A DNA stretch of 64,000 nt from Okapia johnstoni (GCA_024291935.2 CM044306.1:4288501-4352500); one strand, 5' to 3'; positions 44,305-55,975 are shown, counted from the first letter of the stretch. Made by a program: numbers and translations. Notes: a model not told the origin generated them from the sequence alone.

Positions 44305-45144
44305 AAAAATGAGGAAGTCTGATGCGTGTACTCCTATGTTCATTGCAGCACTGTTTACAATAAATGGGACGTGGAAGCAGCCTAAATGTCCTTTGACAGA
44401 GAAATGGATAAAGAAAATGCGGTACCCGTATAAATGGGATATTTGTTGTTGTTTAGTTACTAAGTCATGTCTGACTCTTATAACACCACGGACTGTAGCC
44501 CGCCAGGCTCCTCTGTCCATGGGATTTCCCAGGCAGGAATACTGGAGTGAGTTGACATTTCCTTCTCCAGGGGACTTTCCAGACCCAAAAATTGAACCCA
44601 CATCTCCTACATTGGCAGGAGGATTCTTTACCACTGAGCTACCAGGGAAGCCCCACAATGGAATATTATTTAGGCATAAAAAAGAATGAATTAATGCCAT
44701 TTGCAACAACATAGATGAGCCTAGAGATTGTCAACTGAATGAACTAAGTCAGACAGAGAAAGACAAATATTATATGATATCATCTATAGGTGGAACCTTA
44801 AACAGTGGTACAAATGAAGTTATTTACAAAACAGGAATAGAGTCACAAATGTAGAAAGCAAACTTATTGTCATGGGGGGAAAGGGAGAGGGATAAATTGG
44901 GAGATAGAGACTGACATATACACACTGCTACATATAAAATAGATAACTAATAAGGAGCTGCTGTATAGCACAGAGAATTCTACCCAGTACTCAGTAATGA
45001 CCTACATGGGAATGGAAACTAAAAAACAGTGGATGTATGCGCAACTGATTCATTTTACCATTCAACAGAAACTAACACACCGGTGTGAATCAGCTGTACT
45101 CCAATAAAATTTTTAAATTAAAAATAAACACAAATAAAAATGAG
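44305..45144 (+). repeat. L1 3' end split by a SINE
   Basis: L1 with perfect 9-bp TSD aaaaatgag at 44305-44313 and 45136-45144. Shows ORF2 end (cattgcagcactgtttacaa) and 3'-UTR (gagctgctgtatagcacaga, gtactccaataaaattttt). Interrupted at 44445-44656. Confidence 0.93.
44433..44668 (-). repeat. Bov-tA SINE nested in L1
   Basis: Reverse full-length copy with a GTT-rich tail. Imperfect 12-bp TSD aatgggatattt (44433-44444) and aatggaatatta (44657-44668). Confidence 0.93.
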
Positions 45145-45224
45145 AATACCTGTAACTCACTCTCAGAATTCTTGATTTAATTGGCTTAAAGTGGGGATGC
45201 AAGATCAAAGATGCTGTCACAAAC

Positions 45225-45828
45225 TTATAGTCCCATATATACATAGAATCATTCTCTGCAGCAGAATTTGTGATAACAAAGACTGGAAACAATGTAAAAG
45301 TATCTACGAGAGTCATTAAGTAAACTCTGGTCCAACCTCAACCTAGAATATTATACACCTGTTCAAAAAGAGTGAGAAATGTCTCTCTGGGCTGACATGA
45401 AAGACCACTAGGATATCTAGAAAAGAAAAAAAAAATCAACAGTCAGAACAGTGTTGATAGGATACTATTGTTTGTGTAAGAAGAGGGGAAGAAAATAAAA
45501 AATGTACTTTTAAACTGCTTGTAGTTGCGTAAAGAAACACTAGGAAAGTGTACAAGAAAATAGGAATTTTTAAAATGTTTGGCCATGCTACACGGCATGT
45601 GGGATCTTAGTTCCCAGCCCAGGAATCGAACCCGTGGCCCCTGCATTCCCAGCAGGGATTCTTGGCCCCTGGACCTCCAGGGAAGTCCTGTACAAGAAAA
45701 CAATAAAAGCAATGACTCTGGGGACTGTGGGTGACAGAATGTTTGGGATACGGATGGAGTAGCGACTTTTTGGAGTGTCTTGACATGTAAATCACCTCTT
45801 TTCAAGGATAAAGTTCTTTTAAAACTTC
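45225..45828 (+). repeat. Old L1 (L1M-type) 3' region, split by CHR
   Basis: Blocks aatttgtgataacaaagact, ggaaacaatgtaaaagtatc, cagaacagtgttgatagga and gactctggggactgtgggtg are in old-L1 3' order. The CHR at 45561-45688 interrupts it. Confidence 0.7.
45549..45700 (-). repeat. CHR-type SINE nested in old L1
   Basis: Short reverse CHR copy with a perfect 12-bp TSD tgtacaagaaaa at 45549-45560 and 45689-45700. Confidence 0.93.
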
Positions 45829-45955
45829 CTCAAGTGATTCTAATGAGTTGTCAGGTTTGAAGACATTTGTCTAGAGCAGAAGTCAGCAAACTACCACCCA
45901 TGGACCAAAACCAGTCTGATTCCTTAATTGTAAAAATGTTTTTATTTTAAACCAA
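45829..45955. repeat. hAT-type DNA transposon remnants
   Basis: cctcaagtgattctaatgag (45829-45848) resembles a MER5A right end. agaagtcagcaaactaccac (about 45877) resembles another non-autonomous hAT terminus. Both are diverged. Confidence 0.45.
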
Positions 45956-46032
45956 TTGTAAATTTTCAAAGTTATTGAGATTACAACTCAGAAATTCCCC
46001 AAATATCCTACACCCGGTTTCCCCTAATTTTT

Positions 46033-46125
46033 TTCTTTTAAACTTTTAGTTTGTGTTAGGATATAGCCAATTAACAATGCTGTGATAGTTTCAGGTGGAC
46101 ACCAAAGGGACTCAGCCATACAGTT
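46033..46125 (-). repeat. L1 3' terminus, very short
   Basis: About 93 bp: taatagtttgtgttaggat-type tail, then caattaacaatgctgtgata and gactcagccatacag, the reverse of the young L1 3' end. Confidence 0.75.
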
Positions 46126-46191
46126 TCTCCTTTTGTTAGCATCTTTTGTTAGTGTGGTACATTTGTCACAACTAATGAGCAAATACTGATA

Positions 46192-46272
46192 AATTCTTAT
46201 TAATTAAATTATTAATTATTAAATGATTGATTATTAAATTACTCAATTACACTGATTAATTATTAATTAAAG
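46192..46272. repeat. AT-rich low-complexity tract
   Basis: Irregular repeats of TTAATTA/ATTAAT words. Confidence 0.85.
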
Positions 46273-46433
46273 GCTACACTTTGTATTTCCTCAGTTTTGC
46301 CCTAATTCCTTTTTCTGTTTCAGTATCCCATCTAGGATCTCACATTACCTTTAGTCATCACGTTTCCTTAGACCCCTGTTGGCTACGATAATTTCTCAGG
46401 CTGACTTTTTGCATTTTTGATCATCTAGACCAT

Positions 46434-46560
46434 TTTGATGGCATCACCAACTTAATGGACATATGTTTGAGCAAATTCTGGGAGACAGTGAAGGACAGGG
46501 AAGCCCGGCACGCTGCAGTCCATGGGGTCGCAAAGAGTTGGACACGACTGAAGCAAGTGA
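46434..46560 (+). repeat. BovB LINE 3' terminus
   Basis: About 127 bp from tgatggcatcaccaacttaa to ttggacacgactgaagc. Confidence 0.92.
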
Positions 46561-46572
46561 GCACACATGTGT

Positions 46573-46724
46573 CGAGTGAAATGCTGCTGCTGCTGCTAAA
46601 TCGCTTCAGTCGTGTCCGACTCTGTGTGACCCCATAGACGGCAGCCCACCAGGCTCCTCCATCTATGGGATTTTCCAGGCAAGAGTACTGGAGTGGGTTG
46701 CCATTGCCTTCTCCGAGTGAAATG
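46573..46724 (-). repeat. BovA monomer with TSD
   Basis: Single BovA unit with GCT-rich lead. Perfect 11-bp TSD cgagtgaaatg at 46573-46583 and 46714-46724. Confidence 0.95.
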
Positions 46725-49381
46725 AGATGTCGCCAATTCCAAGGACCAGCACTGACTCAGCCCGCCTTCCAGTTTGGAGCATCTGCAGACTCCAGCCGCG
46801 TCAGCCTAGCTGGTGTGTTTTCTCCAGCGTGGACAGCAGGTAGGCTCCACAGAGCCTTCCCAGCGCAGCCACGGGCCTCTCAGCACAAGGCAGGTGGATC
46901 TGCTTGAATTCTAAAGGTCTGTGACCCCAAACCATTCCCTCATGACCCCTCTCAAACCAGCCACTCATTCCCAGCTCTACACTGTCTTACCACACCCCAT
47001 GACCTCCCAGTGTCTTCTAGTCAAAGAGAGACCTACTCCCAGTGATTAAGCAAGAGAGAGGGAGATGGAAACTGGGGGTGGGCTCCCTGAAAGAATAAAT
47101 GGCAATTCCTGCACTACTTCCCTTCAGCAGCAGCTAAGCACTCACCCGCCAATGTCTCTGATCCTTTCCGAAGCACAGGCTGCAGTGCATGAAGGCTCCA
47201 TGGATTAACTGTCCTGTGGATGAGCAGGGATTACGATCCAACCCCCAGGACACTAAGGCTGACGTCCAATCACCCATCCATGTGCTCATCTTGTAATTCA
47301 AAGGACTGACATGCTTGACAAATAAGAGCCCAGGGCCCATAACTAGACCAGCAGAGGCTCTGAAATGCATCCTACACGTGCTATGCTCCCTGTGGGCAGA
47401 GGGCTCTTGTCTCCTGTTCTGCACCATCTCTACACCATATGAACCTCAGACTCCTGGCCAATTTTTCATGCTGCACAAACAACTTGGACCAGCTTGGTTG
47501 CAACAGAGAATCAGGGTGCAAGAGGGGCCTGGGGAGGAGTGAAGCTGAGCAGCTGTGGAGCTCAGAGCATCACTCCATCGGGACCAGAGAGGACCAGCCT
47601 GCAGGAGCATTAAAGAGGGTCAAGCTTAGATGACTCCACGCAGGGAGCAAGGGCCTTGAGCCATTTCAGAGCAAGCGTTTCATTCTCCAACTCAAGACTG
47701 GAATCTCTAAACATCAACTTGTGAAACACTCGGATGTCACAGATACAGATTCCTGCTCTAGGAACTCTGAGAGAGGAAGCATTATTATTATTTCTGTTGC
47801 TGCTGGGGGTGTTATGACTTCTATCACTGCTGCTACTATTTCCTTCTGTGACTACTTTTCCCTTCGGCTTCAATTTCTTCTTGAAAAGCTGCTCAGGAGA
47901 TCATAAAGAAAGAGGTACCAGCATTCTCTCCCTACCCCCCTAAATGGGTTTAAAGAAATATGTATGAATCTATAGAGAGAGACAGATCGCAGCCCCGAGA
48001 TTGGACCAAGCTATTGCAGCTGCAAAGTTATAAGCCCATAAATAAAGTTTATGGTTAAACTGGCCTGACCTGGCTTTGCCCCTAGGTACAGAAGCAGTAT
48101 CTTGTCATTAGTATGCAGGACACAGCAGCCTAAAGTCTGCCCATTTGTTCTCAAGCCACTGGGCTCTATAAATCTTTAGGCCCAGGGTAGAGTGGGGAGG
48201 GGGGAACCAGAGTGAGAGACAGACAGAAAAAGGGTCAGGAGAGAGCGGAGGGGCTGCTAGGGCAGTTTCTAGGCTGAAGCCCACAGACTCTTTGGTGGCG
48301 GGGAAAGCCACATGTCACAGAACATGAAGTCTTGTGCTTCTCCAGGGATAGGCGGAGAAGTAGGAGGCTGTGGGAAAGAGTATCTCATTCATAGAATACT
48401 TTTGAACTCTTTTTGCTCAAAAAGCAAGTTCCAGATGACTTGTCCTATGATTTTGCTGCAGCCAAGACCCCTGATTTTTTATGGTTGGTTATTTTTATCT
48501 TTGTTTTTATTTTTTCTTTGTCTGTCTGTTGGGGGTGGGGAGGTGGGTTTTTCTTTCCCACTTTAAACAGAGCACTGGATTCAGCTTAGCCGCATCACGT
48601 GGAGGGGGATTGCTGAAAGAAGCTGATGGGGACATCTGCAGTACCCCCATCCTTGGCAGGCAGGCCGCTGAATCTGAGGGCTCAGCCCTTTGGATCTCTG
48701 CTGAGCTGTTCATGAAAGTAAAGATGGACAGGCAAGCACAAAAGCAGACCTTGAAAACCCCTCTGCACTATGAGTTACTGAGAACTGACTTAGTTTGCTG
48801 AAGACAAGGTTATTCCTTTGCTTGGGTGACTTTCCACCCACATTCTCCTGTCCGAAGAACCTAGGATTTATAAAGACAGTCTACTGCCTGGGGCCTCTGC
48901 TGGGGGAGGAGAGAAGTGGGCTCCAGAGGAGGGCAGCCCTACCATTGCTCCCGCTTCAGGCTTTCACCTTTCCCATCGGGCGGCAAGCAAGAGACCTCCC
49001 TCCTTTGGCCTCCACCTGGGCAGGAAGAACACCTGCATCCTAGAGAGGAGTGGATGGTTCCTGTGGGGCAGAGCTGCTGGCTGGAAGGGCAGGGACCTGG
49101 AGCTGAGAGCCCCACCCCACACGGTGTCCCCAACATGAGCCTGTGCATGAGAGATGGTCCAGATGAACCTGGGGCATCCTGGGAGGCAGAGCAGAGGCAG
49201 GGTCTTGGGCTTCTGAGTGGAGGAGCTAGGGGATTAGACCAGGCTGCGGGCCAATCCTTGTCGGTCCTGCTGGGGGTCCGAGGGTACTTTTATGCTGTGG
49301 GTTTGTATTTGAATCTCAAGCCTGTACGTTAAAACTAGTTTGGCTCTTCCTTTATTCTTGAATTCTCACCTGTAGCACTCT
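46725..49381. other. Single-copy DNA, longest repeat-poor stretch
   Basis: About 2.65 kb with no recognised repeat or gene. A GCT/ATT-type short-repeat zone lies near 47780-47840 and a T-rich stretch near 48475-48520. Open frames of up to 138 codons (48916-49332) match nothing known. Confidence 0.45.
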
Positions 49382-49627
49382 TTACATTTGTGTGCGTGCT
49401 CAATCGCTCAGTTATGTCCAACTCTTTGTGACCCCATGGACTGTAGCCCACCAGGCTCCTCTGTCCATGGGATTTCCCAGGCAAGAATACTGGAGTGGGC
49501 TGCCATTTCCTTCTCCAGGGGATCTTCCTGATCCAAGGATCGAACTCACATCTTCTGCGTCTCCTGCGTTGGCAGGCAGGTTCTTTATGTCTGTACTACC
49601 TGGGAAGACCCACTCGTTACATTTGTG
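49382..49627 (-). repeat. Bov-tA SINE with TSD
   Basis: Reverse full-length copy. Perfect 11-bp TSD ttacatttgtg at 49382-49392 and 49617-49627. A short tandem (ctgcgtctcctgcgtt) is inside the head. Confidence 0.95.
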
Positions 49628-49640
49628 GATGGATACTTCT

Positions 49641-49643
<3 letters not shown>

Positions 49644-49671
<28 letters not shown>
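49644..49671. repeat. (TG)n microsatellite
   Basis: About 14 TG units just right of the SINE. Confidence 0.93.
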
Positions 49672-50311
49672 CTGTACATTTGCAAGGTGTCTGGCAGCTT
49701 CCTTGGCTTTTACCCACGAGACACGAACAGCATCCCCCGAACAGTTGGGACAATCAGACAGACTCTGCCGGATGTCCGCTGGGCACAGAATCCTCCCCAG
49801 CTCAGGACCACTGCCCTATACCCTTCTCCCTTTTGCCTCCTCTGATCACTGCCATCAATTTTTGGACTGTGTCTTGTGTAGTATTCAGGACATACGGACA
49901 CTAAGGAGAGAGACCATTACTCACAGCCTGACAAAGTGAAAGAGGGAAGGCGAGGCCGGGTGGGGGGGTGCGAAGACGAGAGACCTAGGGAGGCAGGTGA
50001 AGCATCTGGGGACCCAGGGCAGGGGAGTAGCAAGCGGAGAGGGACAGCCAGGGCGGAAAGAAACGATGGACCAGGTGGCCAGGGTCCGCAGCAAACATGA
50101 GGGTGACCATGAAGCAGACCCAGAAACCCTGGCGTATCTGAGATAAGGGGGAGACCTCCGCAGAGGAAGGAGGGATGCAGAAAGGGGGTTGCCATCAGCT
50201 CAGAGCACATGGGGCTTAGATAGGTCCTTCAGGGCCGTCAGCCTGCAGAAACGCGACGGCCAGGAGTCAGGGCCACGGTCCAGTCTAGCCTGCCTGACTC
50301 TGGCCACTTAC
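49672..50311. other. Single-copy DNA
   Basis: Purine-rich near 49930-50180. No gene or repeat recognised. Confidence 0.4.
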
Positions 50312-50538
50312 TGTTTTTTTATTGGCATATAATTGCTTTACAGTGCTGCATTAGTTTCTGCTGTACAACACAGTGAATCAGCCATATGTGTGTGTGTCTA
50401 TATATGCCCTCTCTCTCGGATCTCTCTCCCACCCAGCCCCCCATCCACCCCCCAGGTCATCACAGAACACCAAGCTGAGCTCCCTGCGCTACACAGCAGC
50501 TTCCCACCCGCTGTCTGTTTTACCCATGGTCGTGTACC
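50312..50538 (-). repeat. L1 3'-UTR
   Basis: Reverse L1 3' end: T-run tail, then ttagtttctgctgtacaaca, gtcatcacagaacaccaagc and ctacacagcagcttcccacc. Confidence 0.9.
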
Positions 50539-50541
50539 TAT

Positions 50542-50868
50542 GGGGCTTCCCTGGTAGCTCAGCTGGTAAAGAATCCAACTGCAATGCAGGAGACCCCAGT
50601 TCGATTCTTGGTTCACGGAGATCCCATGGAGAAGGGATAGGCTACCCACTCCAGAATCCTTGGGCTTCCCTGGTGGCTCAGATGGTAAAGGATTCTACTG
50701 CAAAGTGGGAGATCTGGATTTGATCCCTGAGCTGGGAAGATCCCCTGGAGAAGGGCACAGCAACCCACTCCAGTCTTCTTGCTTGGAGAATCCCATGGAC
50801 AGAGGAGCCTGGCAGGTTACAGCCCAAGAGGTCACAAAAAGTCAGACACGACTAAGCGACTTAGAGCA
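50542..50868 (+). repeat. Bov-tA SINE with doubled tRNA head
   Basis: A first tRNA-derived head and middle (50542-50660) is followed directly by a complete Bov-tA (50661-50868). This head-head-tail layout is a known composite form in ruminants. Confidence 0.9.
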
Positions 50869-50885
50869 GCACAGCTGTGTATCCA

Positions 50886-50966
50886 CGTCTTCCTGACCCA
50901 GGAAGTGAACCGGGGTCTCCAGCATTGCAGGTAGATTCTTTGCCAGATGAGCTGTCAGGGAAGCCC
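50886..50966 (-). repeat. Bov-tA head fragment, inverted
   Basis: Only the tRNA-derived end is present (cttcctgacccaggaagtga to gctgtcagggaagccc), in opposite orientation and 17 bp from the preceding SINE. Confidence 0.88.
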
Positions 50967-51662
50967 ATGTCAATCCTAATCTCCCAGTTCTCCCAAAACC
51001 CCCTCCGCCTGCCTCTGCCCCCACTGCGGTGTTCTGGTCACTTACTTTCCAGTACACAACTCGGTTTTTTTAATCTGTCAAATGAAGGGCCCGATTGGAA
51101 CAATTCATACAGTCTCCCTCATTATCCAAACTCTGCCTTGACCGACATGGTTTTTCTTTCCTTTTCCCTCTCATAGCGTATTGGGAATGCCCAAGCTTGG
51201 GACATTTTGCTGTTTTCTTCCTTTAGTGAAATTTTGAAGCTCTAAGAGAATTGAAGGACCCCTGGCCACCAAGATTTTCTTTGAAGATGATGCAGAGAGA
51301 TGCTATGTCCATAGGAGAACATAGGCTGTCAGAAGACTGACCATCGTAATCCTAAGGAGTGAGGAGGGAACCAGGTAATGCTGAGATGCCATCATACCTA
51401 GGCTTCATTCCTATTCAGGCCACCAAAGAGCATTGAGTAGACTTCCCTGTGCTGAACAGGAGGTTCTCATTAGCTACCGAGTTTACACGCAGCGTCAATA
51501 GCGTTTATGCGCCAGTTCCAATCTCCCGGGTCATTCCACCTCGCTGTCCCGCCTCGGTGTCCGTACATTTCTTCCCTCCATCTTCGCCTCTATTTCTGCT
51601 TTGCAGATAGTTTCATCCATTTTTTTCTAAATGGGAAAGCTCCACACAAATATATTATACGT

Positions 51663-51665
<3 letters not shown>
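50967..51665. other. Single-copy DNA
   Basis: No gene or repeat recognised. Confidence 0.4.

Positions 51666-51710
<45 letters not shown>
51666..51710. repeat. (AC)n microsatellite
   Basis: About 22 uninterrupted AC units, the longest dinucleotide tract in the window. Confidence 0.95.
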
Positions 51711-51712
<2 letters not shown>

Positions 51713-52088
51713 GGCTATGTGACTCCAGCGGTCTCAGCCTCCAAGAGGGGAAACAGAAGGAAAGCAGTCTGGGAGGAGGGGCGGGGCGGGGGGGAACAGG
51801 TCTCTGGGAAGACCCTGCCAGCCTGTCATCCCTTCAGGACAACAGCTACATTCCAGAGCCTTGTCAGACGGGACCTCCATGTCTCAGCAAAACGAAACGG
51901 ACAAGCATGACCTCCCCTTGGCAGTTCACCTTATTGAAGTTGTCTGGGAGGTGAGACATTTATTAACGTGGATGGACTGCCTTCCGAGGGGGCCCCGCTG
52001 CTGAGGGCTCAGCAGAATGAATCTTTCCCCAGATGCAATAAGTCTCTGCTGCAGTCTGGAATGTGATAACGCCCCCCCTTGCCAAAGG
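51711..52088. other. Single-copy DNA
   Basis: No gene or repeat recognised. Confidence 0.4.
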
Positions 52089-52231
52089 GACTGCTGTGGC
52101 TCAGATGGCAAAGAATCTGCCTGCAATGTGGGAGATCCGGCTTCGAGCCCCGAGTTGGGAAGATCCCCTAGAGAAGGGAAAGGCAACCCACTCCACTATT
52201 CTTGCCTGGAGAATTCCACGGACAGAGGAGC
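52089..52231 (+). repeat. Bov-tA SINE, 3'-deleted
   Basis: Head and middle present; sequence ends abruptly at cggacagaggagc without the BovB-derived terminus. Confidence 0.9.
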
Positions 52232-52293
52232 TGTTTCACTAAATGTTGTCAACAGACTCTTGTCTGGGAACCACTGTGTTAGATTCCAGAATC

Positions 52294-52469
52294 TAGGGAT
52301 TTCCAAACGTGAACGTGCATCAGAATCCCCTGGAGGGCTCATTAAAACACAGATCACTGGGCTCCTCCCTGGAGTTTCTGGGAGTTCTGGGGTGGGACCT
52401 GTGAATTTCTAGAAGGTTCCTAAGCGTTGCTGAGACTGCTGGCTTGGGCACGGGACTGTGAGAACCACT
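52294..52469 (+). repeat. MER5A-like hAT DNA transposon
   Basis: Well-preserved block order: gaacgtgcatcagaatcccc, tggagggctcattaaaacac, gttctggggtgggacctgtg, gactgtgagaaccacta. Confidence 0.85.
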
Positions 52470-52735
52470 ATTTCAGTGGATTGTGAAGTCCTACCATGAA
52501 GGGTCTATGAAGAGACAGAGGAGCTGCTGTGTTCTGAGTCCTTGAGTCCTGTTGTTAAAACGTAGGCAAGACAGACAGCCTCCCCAGGTATCTGTCTGAT
52601 TGTGTGGAGATACCAAGTTTCTTACCAAGTTTCTTGAGGGGCTCAGCTGGGTAACCTCATGTCAGCTGGTCTTTCCTGGAAGGCACCAGGCAAAGATCAA
52701 GGATGATGAAGGATGGGTCAGGGAAGACTTGGAGA

Positions 52736-53022
52736 ATGAACATATGGTTGTCATCAGGGGAAGGGTGAGGGGGAACGGATAGTTATGGAGTTTGGGATAG
52801 ATCCATACACGCTGCTCTATTTATCATGGAGAACCAGCAAGGACCTACTGTCCAGCACAGGGGACTCTGCTCCATGTTATGTAGCAGCCTGGATGGGAGG
52901 GGAATTTGGGGGAGAATGGATACATGTATGTGTATTCACTGTCCACCTGAAACTATCACAACTTTGGTTGTTGATCGGGTATATTCCAAAAAAAAAATAA
53001 AAAGTTAAAAAAAAAAGAATAA
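52736..53022 (+). repeat. L1 3'-UTR
   Basis: ggacctactgtccagcacag, gcagcctggatgggagggga and cacctgaaactatcacaact, followed by an A-rich tail (52989-53022). Confidence 0.9.
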
Positions 53023-53484
53023 AGGGTGAGGAAAACAAAGCCTAGGAAAACCAGACCTTTCAAAAATGGAATTGCTCAAAGCTCCTTTAAAACCCACCAC
53101 CAGTGGGAACCTGGCAGTGTAATTATATAACCTGTGAGCGTAATTAGGCGCTTCCTTTCTGTTCCCACCCACTTCTCCCAGGCTTTGGGTTTGGGAGAAG
53201 GTGGAAGGGGCTTCCTGAGAGCCTCCAGACTCTCCAAGTAACGCCCCACATTCTCCTGCCCTTATAAACTTTCTCAAAAAATAGGACTTGGATCTGTCTG
53301 GAGCCAAACCCTAGAGCTTCCCGTCTATCAATTAATATTTACGGGGCCTTCACAATGAGCTCAGCCAGAGCATAAAAGACAACAGTCCCTGCAGACTGTT
53401 ATTAAGCCAGAGGAGAACAAGCACCTCGCCTTCCCTTTCACAAGCTGTTGGCGGCTGGGTGGTTGTGTCTGGGTCAAAATGTAC
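53023..53484. other. Single-copy DNA
   Basis: Contains several homeodomain-type TAATTA words (53119, 53142, 53330). No gene or repeat recognised. Confidence 0.4.
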
Positions 53485-53600
53485 ATCCAGACACTCATCC
53501 TCCAGACATTTATTGAGTGCTGCATGTCGCAGGTGCTGTTCTAGGCTCCAGAGGTGTGGCGGTGAGCGAAAGGCCCGCCCAAGTGGGGCAAAGAAGGGCC
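53485..53600 (-). repeat. L2-like 3' end
   Basis: gacatttattgagtgctgca and aggtgctgttctaggctcc are the reverse of an L2-type terminus. Confidence 0.55.
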
Positions 53601-53892
53601 TGGGGAAGCTTGGGGCAGAAGCTGGAGGCCGATGCCCACCCGCAGAGCCCCCGTCCTGTGTCTGGGGCGACCAGCCTGCTGGAGAGCGGTCTGTGCATTT
53701 CATGCATCCCTTTTTGAAATCCACTCTCTGGGCTGAGACATCTGCAGCTTCAAGGCCAGTGGGCAAAGGGGTCTGAGTTTAGACACAGGAAATGCATCAT
53801 CTCCATGGAGGAATCGGATGCTTCTTGGAGCTCCAGATCTCTGGCCTAAATGAAAGATTCGGTCTATAGCCGCAAATTCATAGCCAAGACTT
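53601..53892. other. Single-copy DNA
   Basis: No gene or repeat recognised. Confidence 0.4.
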
Positions 53893-54445
53893 GAGACCAC
53901 ACCTGAATGTCCAGTGACAGATGAATGATCCAGAAGATGTGGTCCATGTGTGTGATGGAATATTACTCAGTCATAAAAAGGAGTGAAGTTGAGTCGCTTG
54001 TGGTGGTGTGGGTGAACCTGGAGTCTGTCATACAGAGTGAGGTTCAGTCAGACAGAAAACAAATCTCATTTATTAACAATGTATTTGGAATCTAGAAAAA
54101 TGGTACAGATGATCCTACTTGCAGGGCGGGAATACAGATGCGGGTGTAGAAAGTGGACATGTGGATGCAGTGGGGAAAGGGGAGGGTGAGATGAACTGGG
54201 AGACTAGGATGGACATACAGACATTAATACACGTAAATAGACAGCTGGTGGGAAACTGCTGTGGGGCACGGGGAGCTCGGGGCCCTGTGATGACCTAGAG
54301 GGGTGGGATGAGAGAGTGGGCAGAGGCTCCGGAGGGAGGGGCGATGTCTGTTCTTACAGCTGATTCATGTTGTTGTTCAGCAGAAACGAATACAACGTTG
54401 TAAAGCGACTATACTCCAATTAAAAGAGATCATAAATAAATAAAG
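53893..54445 (+). repeat. L1 3' end
   Basis: Uninterrupted L1 3' part: gatggaatattactcagtca, gtctgtcatacagagtgagg, gatgacctagaggggtggg, gtaaagcgactatactccaa, then an AAATAA tail. Confidence 0.93.
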
Positions 54446-55689
54446 CTATGAATCCAGCCTGGATCACCCCCTCCCTCGCCCCGGGCATCTTCTCCGCAGC
54501 AGCCCTGCTCTGCAGCATCTCTGAGCCAGTTCAGACTCCTTGCTGGAAGCTGTGGTCAATGGGGCGTCTTGACCCCACCTCCCCAAAGGTAAACTTGGTT
54601 TTGCCACAAGTAGAGCCATTCTTGGAAAGTAGCTGGGTTCTAGGGAGCCCAGATTCCCAAATCTGAGCCTAAGCAGTGCTCCAAATGAGGGTGTTATGAG
54701 GGTAAGGTTCACGGAGGCAGGTACTGTTTGCTTGGTCCAGGGTGGTGACCCTGGTGCTGAGCAGGTTGCTTGGTTCCCAACAGGTGAGCAAAGGAATGTA
54801 TGAGCAAGTGAATGAATCAGAAACACTTCGTGGAACTTTGGAGCCCCAAAGGCTTGTGCCAGGAACTCTCCCCACCCTTATGCTTGTCATGTTGACCTCC
54901 CTGACAACACTCACATTGCATGGAAGCGAGACGTGAGGCTGCAGTTGTCACTGGGGACCCACGAAGCAGGAGAAATGCGCAGCAGAGGAGCCACACAAAC
55001 GTCTCCTAAAGGAGGGAGGGGGGTGAACTGGGGCCGGAGGAAAAGCAGCCAGGCCTCTCTCCTCCCCTCCTGTCACCCCGCCTCCAGACATCAGTTCACA
55101 AGGGGGAGTTGGGGTACATTGTGAAAGAGATTTGGACTCATTACCATTAAGGGCAATAGATATGGGATGAGGGGGCCCCACATTTGGAGGTGAGGGAAAG
55201 GAGAAAGCAAAGCATAAAAGAAACTCAGCATGGTTGCAGTGAGATACAAGAATGTTTCAACATGCATAGTGCACTGGCATAAACACACCAGCCTGTGCAA
55301 AAATGTATACAGAGTAAATCCAGGATACGTTCCACAGCAGGAGTTCCCCTCCTCCAAGATCTAACTGATGATCTAACGTGGAGTTGATGTCATAATAACA
55401 GAAATAAAGGGCATGATACATGTGATGTGCTTAAATCATCCCGAAACCATCCCCCACCCACCTCCGGTCCGTGGAAGAGTTGTCGTCAATGAAACCGGTC
55501 CCTGCTGCCAAAGAGGCTGGGGACCGTTGTCCTACAGGGAAGCAGGAGTCAGAGAACCAGGCATGTTCATGAGAAGAGCACCACCCAGTATAAGCAACTC
55601 CCATAGGCTTGTTCTCACTCCACAGAACATGTTTATTCTCCGCTACCTTGAGATCTTTGCAATCGGAGATTCTCTCTCTCTGAGATGAC
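54446..55689. other. Single-copy DNA
   Basis: No gene or repeat recognised over about 1.2 kb. Open frames of 60-120 codons on both strands match nothing known. Confidence 0.45.
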
Positions 55690-55975
55690 AAGACTTCTCT
55701 CCCTGGAAAACTCCTATTCAGCCTTCAAAACTGATTTTCATTTCATCTTTTACACCCCTCCCCCAAAGACGGCTTTCCCTGTGGATTACAATAGCACCCT
55801 GCCCCTCTGCCATCACTGCATGTATAATTTTCCATCATGGTTGAACTTGTTACCTGTCTATCTGCTTTACTTGGCTGTGAGCTGCTGAAGCCTAGGGTCC
55901 TTTTCTATTTGTGTCTCCCCTGTATCTGGCCCAAAGAAGTCTTTAATACATGTGGGGTTTGGGGGAATTAAAAAA
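55690..55975 (+). repeat. L2 3' end
   Basis: L2 block order: gacggctttccctgtggatt, cttggctgtgagctgctgaa, gtgtctcccctgtatctgg and a diverged terminus near 55950. Confidence 0.65.

Larger units (their letters stand above)
44285..45220 (+). repeat. MER5A-like element split by L1
   Basis: gattatccggagggcttttt (left of the L1) and agaattcttgatttaattgg plus aaagtggggatgcaag (right of it) are consecutive in MER5A. The element is only readable after removing the L1 at 44314-45135. Confidence 0.6.
45956..46434 (-). repeat. Old L1 fragment split by a young L1 tail
   Basis: Reverse old-L1 blocks: ttagtgtggtacatttgtca, cagtatcccatctaggatct, gataatttctcaggctgac. A young L1 3' terminus sits at 46033-46125, and an AT-rich AATTATT-type expansion at 46192-46272. 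Confidence 0.6.

Noticed and set aside
47610..47873. 87-codon minus-strand frame with Asn/Ser run and helical-looking end
   Set aside because: The Asn/Ser run is the translation of a short ATT/GCT repeat zone. No domain or splice context.
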